A model generated the notes under the pieces. The model searched no databases. It was given only the letters and a program-made list of their open reading frames with translations, and was not told the origin of the DNA. From NCBI GenBank assembly GCA_029907545.1, contig JARYLR010000004.1, positions 16,344-80,343 of the forward strand: DNA of 64,000 bases. Direction: 5' to 3'. Positions 50,673 to 58,809 of this stretch are shown here, in pieces; within the stretch, counting starts at the first letter, position 1, and each line of letters begins with the position of its first letter. The DNA comes from Candidatus Bathyarchaeota archaeon (GTDB lineage Archaea; Thermoproteota; Bathyarchaeia; Bathyarchaeales; Bathycorpusculaceae). A program made the translations under genes and the position numbers.

Positions 50673-51461
50673 ATGGACATAATCGTTTGTGTTAAGCATG
50701 TTCCAGACACGGCGGAAGCTGAACTGAAAATAGACGCATCAGGCAAAGCCGTAGACAAGGCAGGCCTAGTCTATGATATCAACGAGTGGGATGACTATGC
50801 GCTTGAGGAGGCTGTCCGCATCAAAGAGAAGCAGGGTGGAACCGTAACCGCGATCACCATAGGCTCAGAAGACTCAGACAGCACTTTGCGCAAGTGCCTC
50901 GCACGCGGAGCAGACAAAGCCATACGCCTAACCGACCCAAAATTCGCAGGCTCAGACAGCTACGCCACAGCTAAAATCCTGCACAGCGTAATCAAAACCA
51001 TGCACTACGACCTCATCCTAGCAGGCTTACAAGCCGGAGACGACGGCGCAACAGCCGTAGGCCCCATCCTCGCCGAGATGCTAGGCATACCGCACGCCAC
51101 CATGGTCAAAAAGCTCGAACTAGCCACAGGCACAGCCAAGGTCAACCGTGAACTTGAAGGTGGATTGGAAGAGCAAATCGAAGTGAAGCTGCCTGCGTTG
51201 CTGGCGGTTTCCACAGGCATAAATGAGCCGCGCTACGTAAGCATCATGGGCATCCGCAAAGCCATGCAGAAAGAAATCAAGATCATGACGCTGGCTGACA
51301 CAGGCTTAACCGAGGCAGAAGTAGGCGAACAAGGCTCATGGACCCGCATCGAAAAGCTTTACGTGCCGCCAGCCGAGAAACAAGCCGAGCCAGTCACGGG
51401 CACGCCAGACGAAATCGCGGCAAAAATCGTTGACCTACTCAGGTCAAGGGGGCTGATATAA
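50673..51461 (+). CDS. etfB: Electron transfer flavoprotein beta subunit
   Basis: A 262-residue ETF beta subunit. With the alpha subunit it accepts electrons from acyl-CoA dehydrogenases. Seen: IIVCVKHVPDT at the start, DDYALEEAVRIKEKQGG, GADKAIRLTDP, LAGLQAGDDGATAVGP and LPALLAVSTGINEPRY near residue 185. The N-terminal VPDT...K.D..G. pattern also occurs in bifurcating ETFs, but whether this one bifurcates cannot be judged by eye. Four genes of the locus follow on the same strand. Confidence 0.95.
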   Translation: MDIIVCVKHVPDTAEAELKIDASGKAVDKAGLVYDINEWDDYALEEAVRIKEKQGGTVTAITIGSEDSDSTLRKCLARGADKAIRLTDPKFAGSDSYATAKILHSVIKTMHYDLILAGLQAGDDGATAVGPILAEMLGIPHATMVKKLELATGTAKVNRELEGGLEEQIEVKLPALLAVSTGINEPRYVSIMGIRKAMQKEIKIMTLADTGLTEAEVGEQGSWTRIEKLYVPPAEKQAEPVTGTPDEIAAKIVDLLRSRGLI

Positions 51462-51463
51462 AG

Positions 51464-52453
51464 ATGGCAAAACTCTTCGTACTCGCAGAGCACCGGCAAG
51501 GACAGTTACGCGACATAACCTTTGAAATGCTGACTAAGGGGAGAGAGATTGCAGAAAAAACCGGCACAGAACTTACAGCAGTAATCCTCGGAAGCAACGT
51601 CAAAGAACACGCCAAAGCCCTTGCGGAATACGCGCAAGCCGTCATACTCGTAGAAGACCCGCGGCTGGAAAACTTCAACTCCGAAGCCTACAAGAAAGTT
51701 CTTCAAGCACTAATCGCGGCGCATAAGCCTCTGCTCATCATGATGGGGCACACCAGCTACGGCGTCGAACTTGCGCCTAGACTGGCAGCAGCGTTGAGCA
51801 TTCCTTTAGCAACCGACCTAATAGACCTCGCCTTCGAAGCAGACCAGCTTACCGCAACCCGCCAAATGTACGGCGGAAAAGTCAACGTCAAAACAGTCGT
51901 CCGCAAAGCCGAAACCTACATTGCAACCATACGCACCGCAACCTTCACCCCGCAGAAGCCTTCACCGCCAGCCAACGGGCAAATCCTTGAGACGCCTTCA
52001 CCTTTGACCGAAGACATCGCCGAAAAACGCTTCCTACAATACGTGCTACCACCGCCCGGAGGCGTAGACATAACTGCAGCCGAAAAACTCGTAGGCGTAG
52101 GACGCGGCATCAAAGACCAAGCCAACATGCCTCTGATGGAGGAACTAGCCAAAACCCTCGGCGCCGTCCTCGCATGCTCACGCCCAATCGTGGACAAGGG
52201 ATGGCTGCCCACAGACCGCCAGGTAGGTAGCTCAGGCAAAACCGTCAAGCCCAAGCTGTACTTGGCGCTTGGCATAAGCGGCGCCTTCCAGCACGTGCTG
52301 GGCATGAAAAGCAGCGACCTCATAATCGCCGTGAACAAGGATCCCAAAGCACCTATCTTCAGCTTCGCAGACTACGCCGTGGTTGAAGACCTGTTCAAGA
52401 TTGTGCTACCTCTGAAAAACAAAGTTAATGAGGCAAAAGCGCAGAAGACATAA
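51464..52453 (+). CDS. etfA: Electron transfer flavoprotein alpha subunit
   Basis: A 329-residue ETF alpha subunit, two bases after etfB. The C-terminal FAD-binding domain shows VGVGRGIKD, TDRQVGSSGKTVKPKLYLALGISGAFQH and VNKDPKAPIFSFADYAVVEDL. The N-terminal half has the nucleotide-fold core (LLIMMGHTSYGVELAPRLAA). No ETF:quinone oxidoreductase gene is in the window, so the electron exit is unknown. Confidence 0.95.
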   Translation: MAKLFVLAEHRQGQLRDITFEMLTKGREIAEKTGTELTAVILGSNVKEHAKALAEYAQAVILVEDPRLENFNSEAYKKVLQALIAAHKPLLIMMGHTSYGVELAPRLAAALSIPLATDLIDLAFEADQLTATRQMYGGKVNVKTVVRKAETYIATIRTATFTPQKPSPPANGQILETPSPLTEDIAEKRFLQYVLPPPGGVDITAAEKLVGVGRGIKDQANMPLMEELAKTLGAVLACSRPIVDKGWLPTDRQVGSSGKTVKPKLYLALGISGAFQHVLGMKSSDLIIAVNKDPKAPIFSFADYAVVEDLFKIVLPLKNKVNEAKAQKT

Positions 52454-52477
52454 CCTACATCAAGGGAGAAGAACCAT

Positions 52478-53632
52478 ATGGAATTTAAACTGACACCGGA
52501 ACAGGAAGAGATAAAACGAGCTGTACGCGAGTTCGCTGAAAAAGAGTTCACGCCAGAACTTGCCTTGGAATACGACCAGAAAGAAGAGTTTCCAGCCGCA
52601 CTCTACAAGAAAGCCGCGCAGCTAGGCTTCACCAGCATGCGCATCCCAGAGCAATTCGACGGACAAGGCTTAGGAGTCTTGGAAGACTGCATAGTTGTCG
52701 AGGAAATGTGCCGAGTAGACCCGGGCATAGGTGTAGCCATCTCGCTTGGCAACCTCATGATCCCAGACGTGCTGCTGCACCATGGAAACGAAGAGCAGAA
52801 ATGCAAGTATATTCCGCCGCTTGCGCGAGGCGACAAAATTGCTGCTGCTGCGTTCACTGAGCCTGAGCATGGAAGCGACATAACCCGCATGGACTCAACA
52901 GCCGTCAAATGCGGAAGCGAGTGGGTGATCAACGGAGCTAAGGAATTCATAACCAACGCGACAACCGCGGACACCTTTATACTTCTCTGCCAATCCGACC
53001 CGAACGCGCAGCCGTCTCATCGAGGACAAACCCTATTCTTAGCGGAGAAAGGCATGACGGGGCTGGAAGCCACTAAGCTGCATGGCAAAATGGGCATAAA
53101 ACCCTGCGTGACAGGCTCGCTTTCCATGTGCGACCTTAAAGTTCCAGACGCGAACTTGGTGGGCGAAGTAGGAAAAGGCTTCTACTACACTCTGGAACTT
53201 TTCGACGGAACCCGCATAACTGTGGCAGCCCAAGCAGTCGGCATCGCGCAAGGTGCATTCGAGAAGGCGCTGAATTATGCGAAGACGCGGAAACAGTTCG
53301 GGCAGCCGATAATTAACTTCCAAGGAGTAAGCTTCAAGCTTGCAGAGATGCTGATGAAAATCGAGTCTGCAAGACTGATGACGTACAAGGCGGCTTGGCT
53401 GTATGACAAGGTGAAGCCTAACCCAGTGGCGACCTCTATGGCGAAAGCCTATGCGAGCCGCGTGGCAATGGAAGTGACCGACGACGCCATCCAGATCTTC
53501 GGGGGATACGGCTACTTGGCAGACTACCATGTTGAAAGATTCCACAGATGCGCCAAGATCACCGAGATCTACGAAGGCACAAGCGAAATACAGAAACTGA
53601 CAATCAGCAACTACCTTGCAAAACAACAGTAA
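52478..53632 (+). CDS. Acyl-CoA dehydrogenase 1
   Basis: A 384-residue FAD-dependent acyl-CoA dehydrogenase that introduces the 2,3 double bond. Seen: AAAAFTEPEHGSDITRM (substrate/FAD segment near residue 125), WVINGAKEFITNA, RKQFGQPIINFQ near 270, and the ending IYEGTSEIQKL with the catalytic Glu of short/medium-chain enzymes in YEGTS. Its sequence is close to the second copy at 55021. GGYGYLADYHVERFHRCAKI completes the family pattern. Confidence 0.95.
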   Translation: MEFKLTPEQEEIKRAVREFAEKEFTPELALEYDQKEEFPAALYKKAAQLGFTSMRIPEQFDGQGLGVLEDCIVVEEMCRVDPGIGVAISLGNLMIPDVLLHHGNEEQKCKYIPPLARGDKIAAAAFTEPEHGSDITRMDSTAVKCGSEWVINGAKEFITNATTADTFILLCQSDPNAQPSHRGQTLFLAEKGMTGLEATKLHGKMGIKPCVTGSLSMCDLKVPDANLVGEVGKGFYYTLELFDGTRITVAAQAVGIAQGAFEKALNYAKTRKQFGQPIINFQGVSFKLAEMLMKIESARLMTYKAAWLYDKVKPNPVATSMAKAYASRVAMEVTDDAIQIFGGYGYLADYHVERFHRCAKITEIYEGTSEIQKLTISNYLAKQQ

Positions 53633-53781
53633 ACAAGCGGAAAAACTCCAACCCCTTTTTACATCTCGCTCAAGCTCTTTTTTGGAAGTCACGCATTTCT
53701 CACGCATAGCTACTTTAAGAGATTTTCAGCCAAGTGAAAAGGCAAGGGCATTCGCGCAAATGACTGACTCCAGATTCAGAA

Positions 53782-53790
53782 ACTTTATTA
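53782..53790 (+). promoter_or_regulatory. TATA box of the 3-hydroxyacyl-CoA dehydrogenase gene
   Basis: ACTTTATTA about 40 bases ahead of the ATG at 53827, suggesting a second promoter inside the beta-oxidation locus. A T6 tract at about 53671-53676 could end the upstream transcript. Confidence 0.4.
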
Positions 53791-53826
53791 TTGCTTCAGA
53801 GTCAAAAGTCATACGATTAAGGGGTC

Positions 53827-55020
53827 ATGGTTATCATGGGTGAAAAAGCTGGGAAAGCACTGGTAGCTGGGGCAGGCGCAATGGGTCATGGCATCGCACA
53901 GCTTCTCGCCGCCAATGGCTTCGAAGTAACATTGGTTGACGTAAGTGACGAGATTCTTCAAAAAGCCGTGGAGAAAATCAGGTGGAGCCTAGGCAAGTTC
54001 GTTGAAAAGAAAAGAATCAGACAGGAAGATGCTGAAGCCACGCTTGCAAGAATATCCGTAAACACGAGCTACGAGCAGGCAGGCAGAGACGTAGACTTTG
54101 CCATAGAGGCTGTTCCCGAGAACATGGAGCTGAAAAAGAAAATCTTCATAAAACTAGACGAGGTCACGCTGTCCTGCGCGTTGCTTGCCTCTAACACTTC
54201 AACCTTAAGCATTACGGAAATGGGAAGGGCAACGAAGCGTCCAGACAAAGTCGGAGGCATGCACTTCTTCAACCCGCCGCTGTTCATGGCTCTTGTCGAA
54301 GTAATCAAAGGCGAAGACACAAGCCAAGAAACCATGAACAGCCTAATCGAACTCGCGAAGAAGCTGGGAAAAAACCCCGTCAACGTCCGCAAAGACGTGC
54401 GAGGCTTCATAGTCAACCGAATACTGGGAGCGGTTTTCAACGAGGCTTACTGGGCGCTGCAGCGAGGCGAAGCAACAAAAGAAGGCATAGACGCCTCAGT
54501 CAAATACACAGGAGGATTCCCCATGGGATGGTTTGAACTCAGCGACTTCGTTGGTCTAGACATAGCCTACGAGGTTGGCAAAATCCTGTACAAAGCCTAT
54601 GGTGAAAGAATGAAGCCATGCAACGAAGTCATAGAGCCACTAATACGCGAAGGCAAACTTGGACAGAAAACAGGCGCAGGCTTCTACAACTGGACCGCCG
54701 GCAGACCAAGAATTCCCTTCAACCTGCTGGAGGAATACGATGTTGACCGTTCATGGACTGTAGCCGTCAACGAGGCAGCATGGCTTGTGAAAGATGAGGC
54801 AGCATCGCCGCAGGACATAGACACGGCAATGAAGCTGGGCACGTACTGGCCTCAGGGACCCTGCGAATACGCTGACCGAGCAGGCTTAGATTCGGTTCTT
54901 AGCAAGCTTAAGGAGCTTTACGCCAAGTACAGCATGGAGATGTATAAGCCTTGTCCGCTACTTGAAGACTATGTGCTTCAAGGGCGTGTGGGAAAGAAGG
55001 CGGGAAGGGGGTTCTACTAG
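53827..55020 (+). CDS. 3-Hydroxyacyl-CoA dehydrogenase
   Basis: A 397-residue NAD-dependent enzyme oxidising 3-hydroxyacyl-CoA to 3-ketoacyl-CoA. The Rossmann motif is AGAGAMGHGIAQLLAANG near residue 12, the catalytic His-Glu region is HFFNPPLFMALVEVI near 144, and C-terminal domain 1 starts DVRGFIVNRIL. A second copy of the C-terminal domain (about 295-397, with VNEAAWLVKDEAASPQDID) makes it longer than single-domain enzymes and like the archaeal/4-hydroxybutyrate-type proteins. It abuts the next gene directly, stop and start codons adjacent. Confidence 0.95.
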   Translation: MVIMGEKAGKALVAGAGAMGHGIAQLLAANGFEVTLVDVSDEILQKAVEKIRWSLGKFVEKKRIRQEDAEATLARISVNTSYEQAGRDVDFAIEAVPENMELKKKIFIKLDEVTLSCALLASNTSTLSITEMGRATKRPDKVGGMHFFNPPLFMALVEVIKGEDTSQETMNSLIELAKKLGKNPVNVRKDVRGFIVNRILGAVFNEAYWALQRGEATKEGIDASVKYTGGFPMGWFELSDFVGLDIAYEVGKILYKAYGERMKPCNEVIEPLIREGKLGQKTGAGFYNWTAGRPRIPFNLLEEYDVDRSWTVAVNEAAWLVKDEAASPQDIDTAMKLGTYWPQGPCEYADRAGLDSVLSKLKELYAKYSMEMYKPCPLLEDYVLQGRVGKKAGRGFY

Positions 55021-56175
55021 ATGAAGTTTGAGCTTACAGAAGAGCAATGCGGAATCTTGAACGCGGTAAGAGAGTTCTGTGCAAAAGAGTTCAAGCCCGA
55101 GCTTGCCTTGGAACTTGACAAGAAGGAAGAGTACCCGCTGGAACTCTACAGGAAGGCGGCGAAGCTCGGCTTCACAAGTCTGAGCTTTCCAGAGGAATAC
55201 GGTGGACAAGGATGCGGCTTGCTTGAGACATGTTTGGCGATCGAGGAAATGTGCCGCGCCGACTCCTCTCTGGGCGTGGCGATATCAAGCGGAAACTTTG
55301 GAAGCGAATTTATTGCAGCCATCGGGTCAAAGGAGCAGAAGGAAAAGTATCTGCCGCCAGTCTGTAAAGGCGACTTCATGAGCGCGGCATGCTTCACCGA
55401 GCCTAACGTGAGCGGAAGCGACATAACCCGCATGGAAACTACCGCCACCAAATACGGAAACGAATGGTGGATCAACGGCACGAAGACCTTCATCACCAAT
55501 GCCACCCTTGCCGACTTCATGGTTGTGCTTGTGCAGACAGACACGAAAGTGAGACCCACATATCGAGGAGAAACCCTCTTCGCAATAGACAAAGGCATGG
55601 CTGGCTTGGAAACAAGTAAGCTGCATAACAAGATGGGAATACGCTGCTCAGTCACAGGCGAAGTAGTTTTCAACAACGTTAAAGCAACAGACTGGAACAT
55701 CGTAGGCGAACTGAACAAAGGCTTCTACAGCTCCATGGAGTTTTTCGACAAGACACGCGTAGGCGTAGCCGCTCAAGCCGTCGGCATGGCTCAAGGCGCA
55801 TGGGAAATTGCCTTCAAATACTCCAAGCAACGTGAAGCCTTCGGGCAGCCTATTCTTCAGCATGAGTTAATAGGCGCTGGTTTGGCTGAGGCGGCGACGA
55901 AGATTGAGGCAGCTAGATGGCTGACCTACCGTGCTGCTTGGCTTGTTGACGCTGGAAAAATGGATCCTATGGTTACGGCGATGGCTAAACAGTATGCGAG
56001 CCGTGTCGCCATGGAAGTAACCGACTTCTCGATACAGGTGCTGGGTGGATACGGCTATCTGGGCGACTACCGCGTTGAACGCTACCATCGAGACGCGAAA
56101 ATAACGGAAATCTACGAGGGAACAAGTGAAATCCAGAAGCTGACCGTTCTGAAGTATCTTCTCCGCAAATTCTAA
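55021..56175 (+). CDS. Acyl-CoA dehydrogenase 2
   Basis: A 384-residue paralogue of the enzyme at 52478. Seen: AACFTEPNVSGSDITRM, WWINGTKTFITNA, FGQPILQHE and the same IYEGTSEIQKL catalytic end. Two differences near the substrate tunnel (VSGSDI insertion, different TTF residues at about 155-170) fit a different chain length. Starts on the base after the preceding stop. Confidence 0.95.
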   Translation: MKFELTEEQCGILNAVREFCAKEFKPELALELDKKEEYPLELYRKAAKLGFTSLSFPEEYGGQGCGLLETCLAIEEMCRADSSLGVAISSGNFGSEFIAAIGSKEQKEKYLPPVCKGDFMSAACFTEPNVSGSDITRMETTATKYGNEWWINGTKTFITNATLADFMVVLVQTDTKVRPTYRGETLFAIDKGMAGLETSKLHNKMGIRCSVTGEVVFNNVKATDWNIVGELNKGFYSSMEFFDKTRVGVAAQAVGMAQGAWEIAFKYSKQREAFGQPILQHELIGAGLAEAATKIEAARWLTYRAAWLVDAGKMDPMVTAMAKQYASRVAMEVTDFSIQVLGGYGYLGDYRVERYHRDAKITEIYEGTSEIQKLTVLKYLLRKF

Positions 56176-56216
56176 AAGAACCGCAAGCACACATACTTCA
56201 TTCAAGGTGAAACTGC

Positions 56217-57005
56217 ATGAGCAAAGCATATGAAACCATAAAACTGGAGAGAGATCAATCCGTTCTATGGATTACATTGAATAGACCGCACAGGCTGAAC
56301 AGCTTCAACGACGTCCTGCTTGAGGAACTTGCCGACGCCCTCGACACGGCGGAAAAAGACCCAAGCATCCGATGTCTCGTTATAACAGGCGACGGCGACC
56401 GCGCCTTCAGCGCAGGCGCAGACGTAACAATGTTCCCAAAGGCTACGCCAGCAAAAGCTGAAGAATTCTCACGGATAGGGCAAAAGGTCTTCGGAAAAGT
56501 CGAGGAAATGAGCAAGCCAGTCATCGCTGCAATTAATGGCTTCGCGCTTGGAGGCGGCTTGGAACTTGCCTTGGCATGCGACTTCCGAATAGCCGCAGAA
56601 CACGCAGAACTCGGCAGCCCAGAAATAATGCTTGGGCTGATTCCAGGCTGGGGTGGAACACAAAGGCTTGTCCGAATCGTAGGACTAGCCAAAGCCAAAG
56701 AGATGATCTTGCTTGGCAGCAGGCTCAAAGCAGATGAAGCGCTGAAAGCAGGACTAGTGCACAAAGTGGTACATTTTGAGAAACTCAGAGACGAAACCAA
56801 AACATTGGCTCAGCGGCTTGCAGAAGGACCACCTGTCGCCATGAAATACGCAAAGCATGCATTAAACTTCGGAACACAGGTGCCTCTGGAAGCTGGTCTC
56901 CGCCTCGAAGCAGGTCTCATGGGACTAACCTTCTCAACTGAAGACTTGAAGGAAGGCGTTGAAGCCTTCATGTCTCGAAGAAAGGCCGAGTTCAAGGGCA
57001 AATAG
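56217..57005 (+). CDS. Enoyl-CoA hydratase/isomerase
   Basis: A 262-residue crotonase-fold enzyme. The oxyanion hole is at SAGADVTMF and NGFALGGGLELALACD. Both catalytic glutamates of true hydratases are present: one in LGSPEIMLGLIPGWGGTQRL and one in AKAKEMILLG. It hydrates the acyl-CoA dehydrogenase product. Fifth gene of the locus, 41 bases after acyl-CoA dehydrogenase 2. Confidence 0.94.
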   Translation: MSKAYETIKLERDQSVLWITLNRPHRLNSFNDVLLEELADALDTAEKDPSIRCLVITGDGDRAFSAGADVTMFPKATPAKAEEFSRIGQKVFGKVEEMSKPVIAAINGFALGGGLELALACDFRIAAEHAELGSPEIMLGLIPGWGGTQRLVRIVGLAKAKEMILLGSRLKADEALKAGLVHKVVHFEKLRDETKTLAQRLAEGPPVAMKYAKHALNFGTQVPLEAGLRLEAGLMGLTFSTEDLKEGVEAFMSRRKAEFKGK

Positions 57006-57029
57006 CCCTTTCAACTCCACTCTTTTTAC

Positions 57030-57037
57030 TTATATCC
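57030..57037 (+). promoter_or_regulatory. TATA-like box ahead of the thiolase gene
   Basis: CTTATATC about 45 bases before the TTG at 57079; a T5 tract just upstream (57023-57027) could terminate the previous gene. Confidence 0.35.
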
Positions 57038-57078
57038 CACATAACTTCTTATTATAATCGTGGTGGAAGTGGCTTGGT

Positions 57079-58251
57079 TTGAGAAAAGTGGCAATTATCG
57101 GTGTAGGAAACTCGAAATTCGGCATCAGAAACGACGTAAACGTGTCAGAACTCGCATTCGAAGCGGTTAAGCCTGCCCTCGAAGACGCAGGATTGACCTC
57201 GAAGGACGTAGGTTTCGTCGCGTTAGGCTCCGCTGGGGCTGGAGCTTGGTACGAAGAGCTTCTCCCAGCCGTGGTGACCAGCGAGTACTGCGGGCTAACT
57301 GGAGCTGGGCTTATGCGCTGCGAGGCTGCATGTGCAAGTGGTAGCGCCGCGTTTTTTGCAGCTTACTCGGCGGTTGCGTGTGGGCAAGCTGATATTGCTA
57401 TGGCTCTAGGCGTGGAGAAGATGAGGGAGATAGACACTCAGACAGCTATGGAGTGGATCGGCAGAGCAGGCTACTATCTCTGGGAGTTCCACAACTTTGG
57501 CTTAACCTTTCCCGCGTATTATGCGCTGTATGCTAACGCGTACATGGCTAGGTATGGGGCAACAGAGGAGGATCTTGCTCTTGTCGGAGTCAAGAACCAC
57601 AAGTATGCAGCCATGAACCCTGTTGCTCATCTTCAAAACAGGATAACTGTGGAGGATGTGCTGTCGTCGATGGTTATTGCTTCCCCGCTTAAGCTGTATG
57701 ACTGTTCGCCGATGACGGATGGCTCAGCATGCATTATCGTGGCTTCTGAAGAAAAAGTCCGCGAGCTAAAGATAGATGCGCCTGTCTGGGTGGCAGCCGT
57801 GGGCTACTCTTCTGGAACGGCAAACCTCAGCAAACGAGCAGGCTTCCTAAGCTTAGACGCAAGCGTCTCAGCGTCACAGCAAGCCTACAAAGCCGCTAAA
57901 CTGCAGCCTAAACAACTTGACTTTGCCGAGGTGCATGACTGCTTCACAATTGCGGAAATCCTTGCCTACGAGGATCTCGGCTTCTGCGGCAGAGGAGAAG
58001 GCGTCAAGTTTCTGCGCGAAGGGCAAACCGAGATAGGCGGCAAGATTCCGGTAAACGTGGACGGCGGGCTTAAGGCGAAGGGTCATCCCATAGGAGCCAC
58101 GGGCTGCTCCATGCTCTATGAACTTACGAAACAGCTTAGAGAAGAAGCGGTAGAAAAGAGCCGGCAGGTTCCGCTGAAGAACTATGTTGGTCTGGCGCAC
58201 AACATCGGCGGAACAGGGCATTACTGCTATGTTACCATTCTAAGGAGGTGA
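57079..58251 (+). CDS. Archaeal-type thiolase (acetyl-CoA C-acyltransferase)
   Basis: A 390-residue SCP2-type thiolase. The nucleophilic cysteine is in CEAACASGSAAFFAAY near residue 86, the HDCFTIAE segment near 300 supplies the His, and GHPIGATGCSML near 338 the second Cys-His pair. It cleaves 3-ketoacyl-CoA or condenses acyl-CoAs. The start is TTG. The DUF35 gene follows after four bases; such pairs form a complex in which the DUF35 protein passes CoA. Confidence 0.93.
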   Translation: MRKVAIIGVGNSKFGIRNDVNVSELAFEAVKPALEDAGLTSKDVGFVALGSAGAGAWYEELLPAVVTSEYCGLTGAGLMRCEAACASGSAAFFAAYSAVACGQADIAMALGVEKMREIDTQTAMEWIGRAGYYLWEFHNFGLTFPAYYALYANAYMARYGATEEDLALVGVKNHKYAAMNPVAHLQNRITVEDVLSSMVIASPLKLYDCSPMTDGSACIIVASEEKVRELKIDAPVWVAAVGYSSGTANLSKRAGFLSLDASVSASQQAYKAAKLQPKQLDFAEVHDCFTIAEILAYEDLGFCGRGEGVKFLREGQTEIGGKIPVNVDGGLKAKGHPIGATGCSMLYELTKQLREEAVEKSRQVPLKNYVGLAHNIGGTGHYCYVTILRR

Positions 58252-58255
58252 AAAA

Positions 58256-58705
58256 GTGAGCTCAGCATCCATGCCAACAATAAAGTCTAAACCTGTGACA
58301 ATCTCTCAAGACATTCCGGTAAGTAAGACTCTAAGGTTCTGGGAAGGCTTGAAAGAGGACAAAATCCTCGCCACCAAGTGCTGTCAGTGCGGTAGCCTCT
58401 ACTTTCCGCCCGCTGCGGACTGCGCAAATTGCCTATGCACGAGCATGGAGTGGGTTGAGCTTAGCAGCGAAGCCGAGATTGAGACGTTCACGCACATCGT
58501 GGTCAGACCCACTTCCTTCTCGCAGCACAAGCCCTACACTGTTGCCATCGGCAAGCTCAGAGAAGGTGTAAAAGTCTTGGCTTGGCTGACAGGGTTCAAG
58601 TTCTCACAGGTCAAGGTAGGTATGAAGGCTAAGCTTGTGGCAAAGGTGTCTAGTGACGAGGAGTGGTCATACGAGTTCGTTCCTCTAGATAAAAGTGAGG
58701 GATAG
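58256..58705 (+). CDS. DUF35 zinc-ribbon/OB-fold thiolase partner
   Basis: A 149-residue protein. Residues about 20-40 hold a helix (TLRFWEGLKEDKILA), then the zinc knuckle CCQCG...CANCLC and the OB-fold with IETFTHIVVRPTSFSQHKPYTVAIG. This protein binds the thiolase and delivers acyl-CoA/CoA in archaeal acetoacetyl-CoA thiolase-HMG-CoA synthase complexes. Here no HMG-CoA synthase gene is next to it. Confidence 0.9.
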   Translation: MSSASMPTIKSKPVTISQDIPVSKTLRFWEGLKEDKILATKCCQCGSLYFPPAADCANCLCTSMEWVELSSEAEIETFTHIVVRPTSFSQHKPYTVAIGKLREGVKVLAWLTGFKFSQVKVGMKAKLVAKVSSDEEWSYEFVPLDKSEG

Positions 58706-58809
58706 CAAGCTCTTCTGTGCTGGACATTCAGGCTCAGTCTTCACGGGAAACTCCTAGTAGAAAGAATTATTACGTCTCGCCCCAGATATATGAAACGGGT
58801 TTCTAACTT

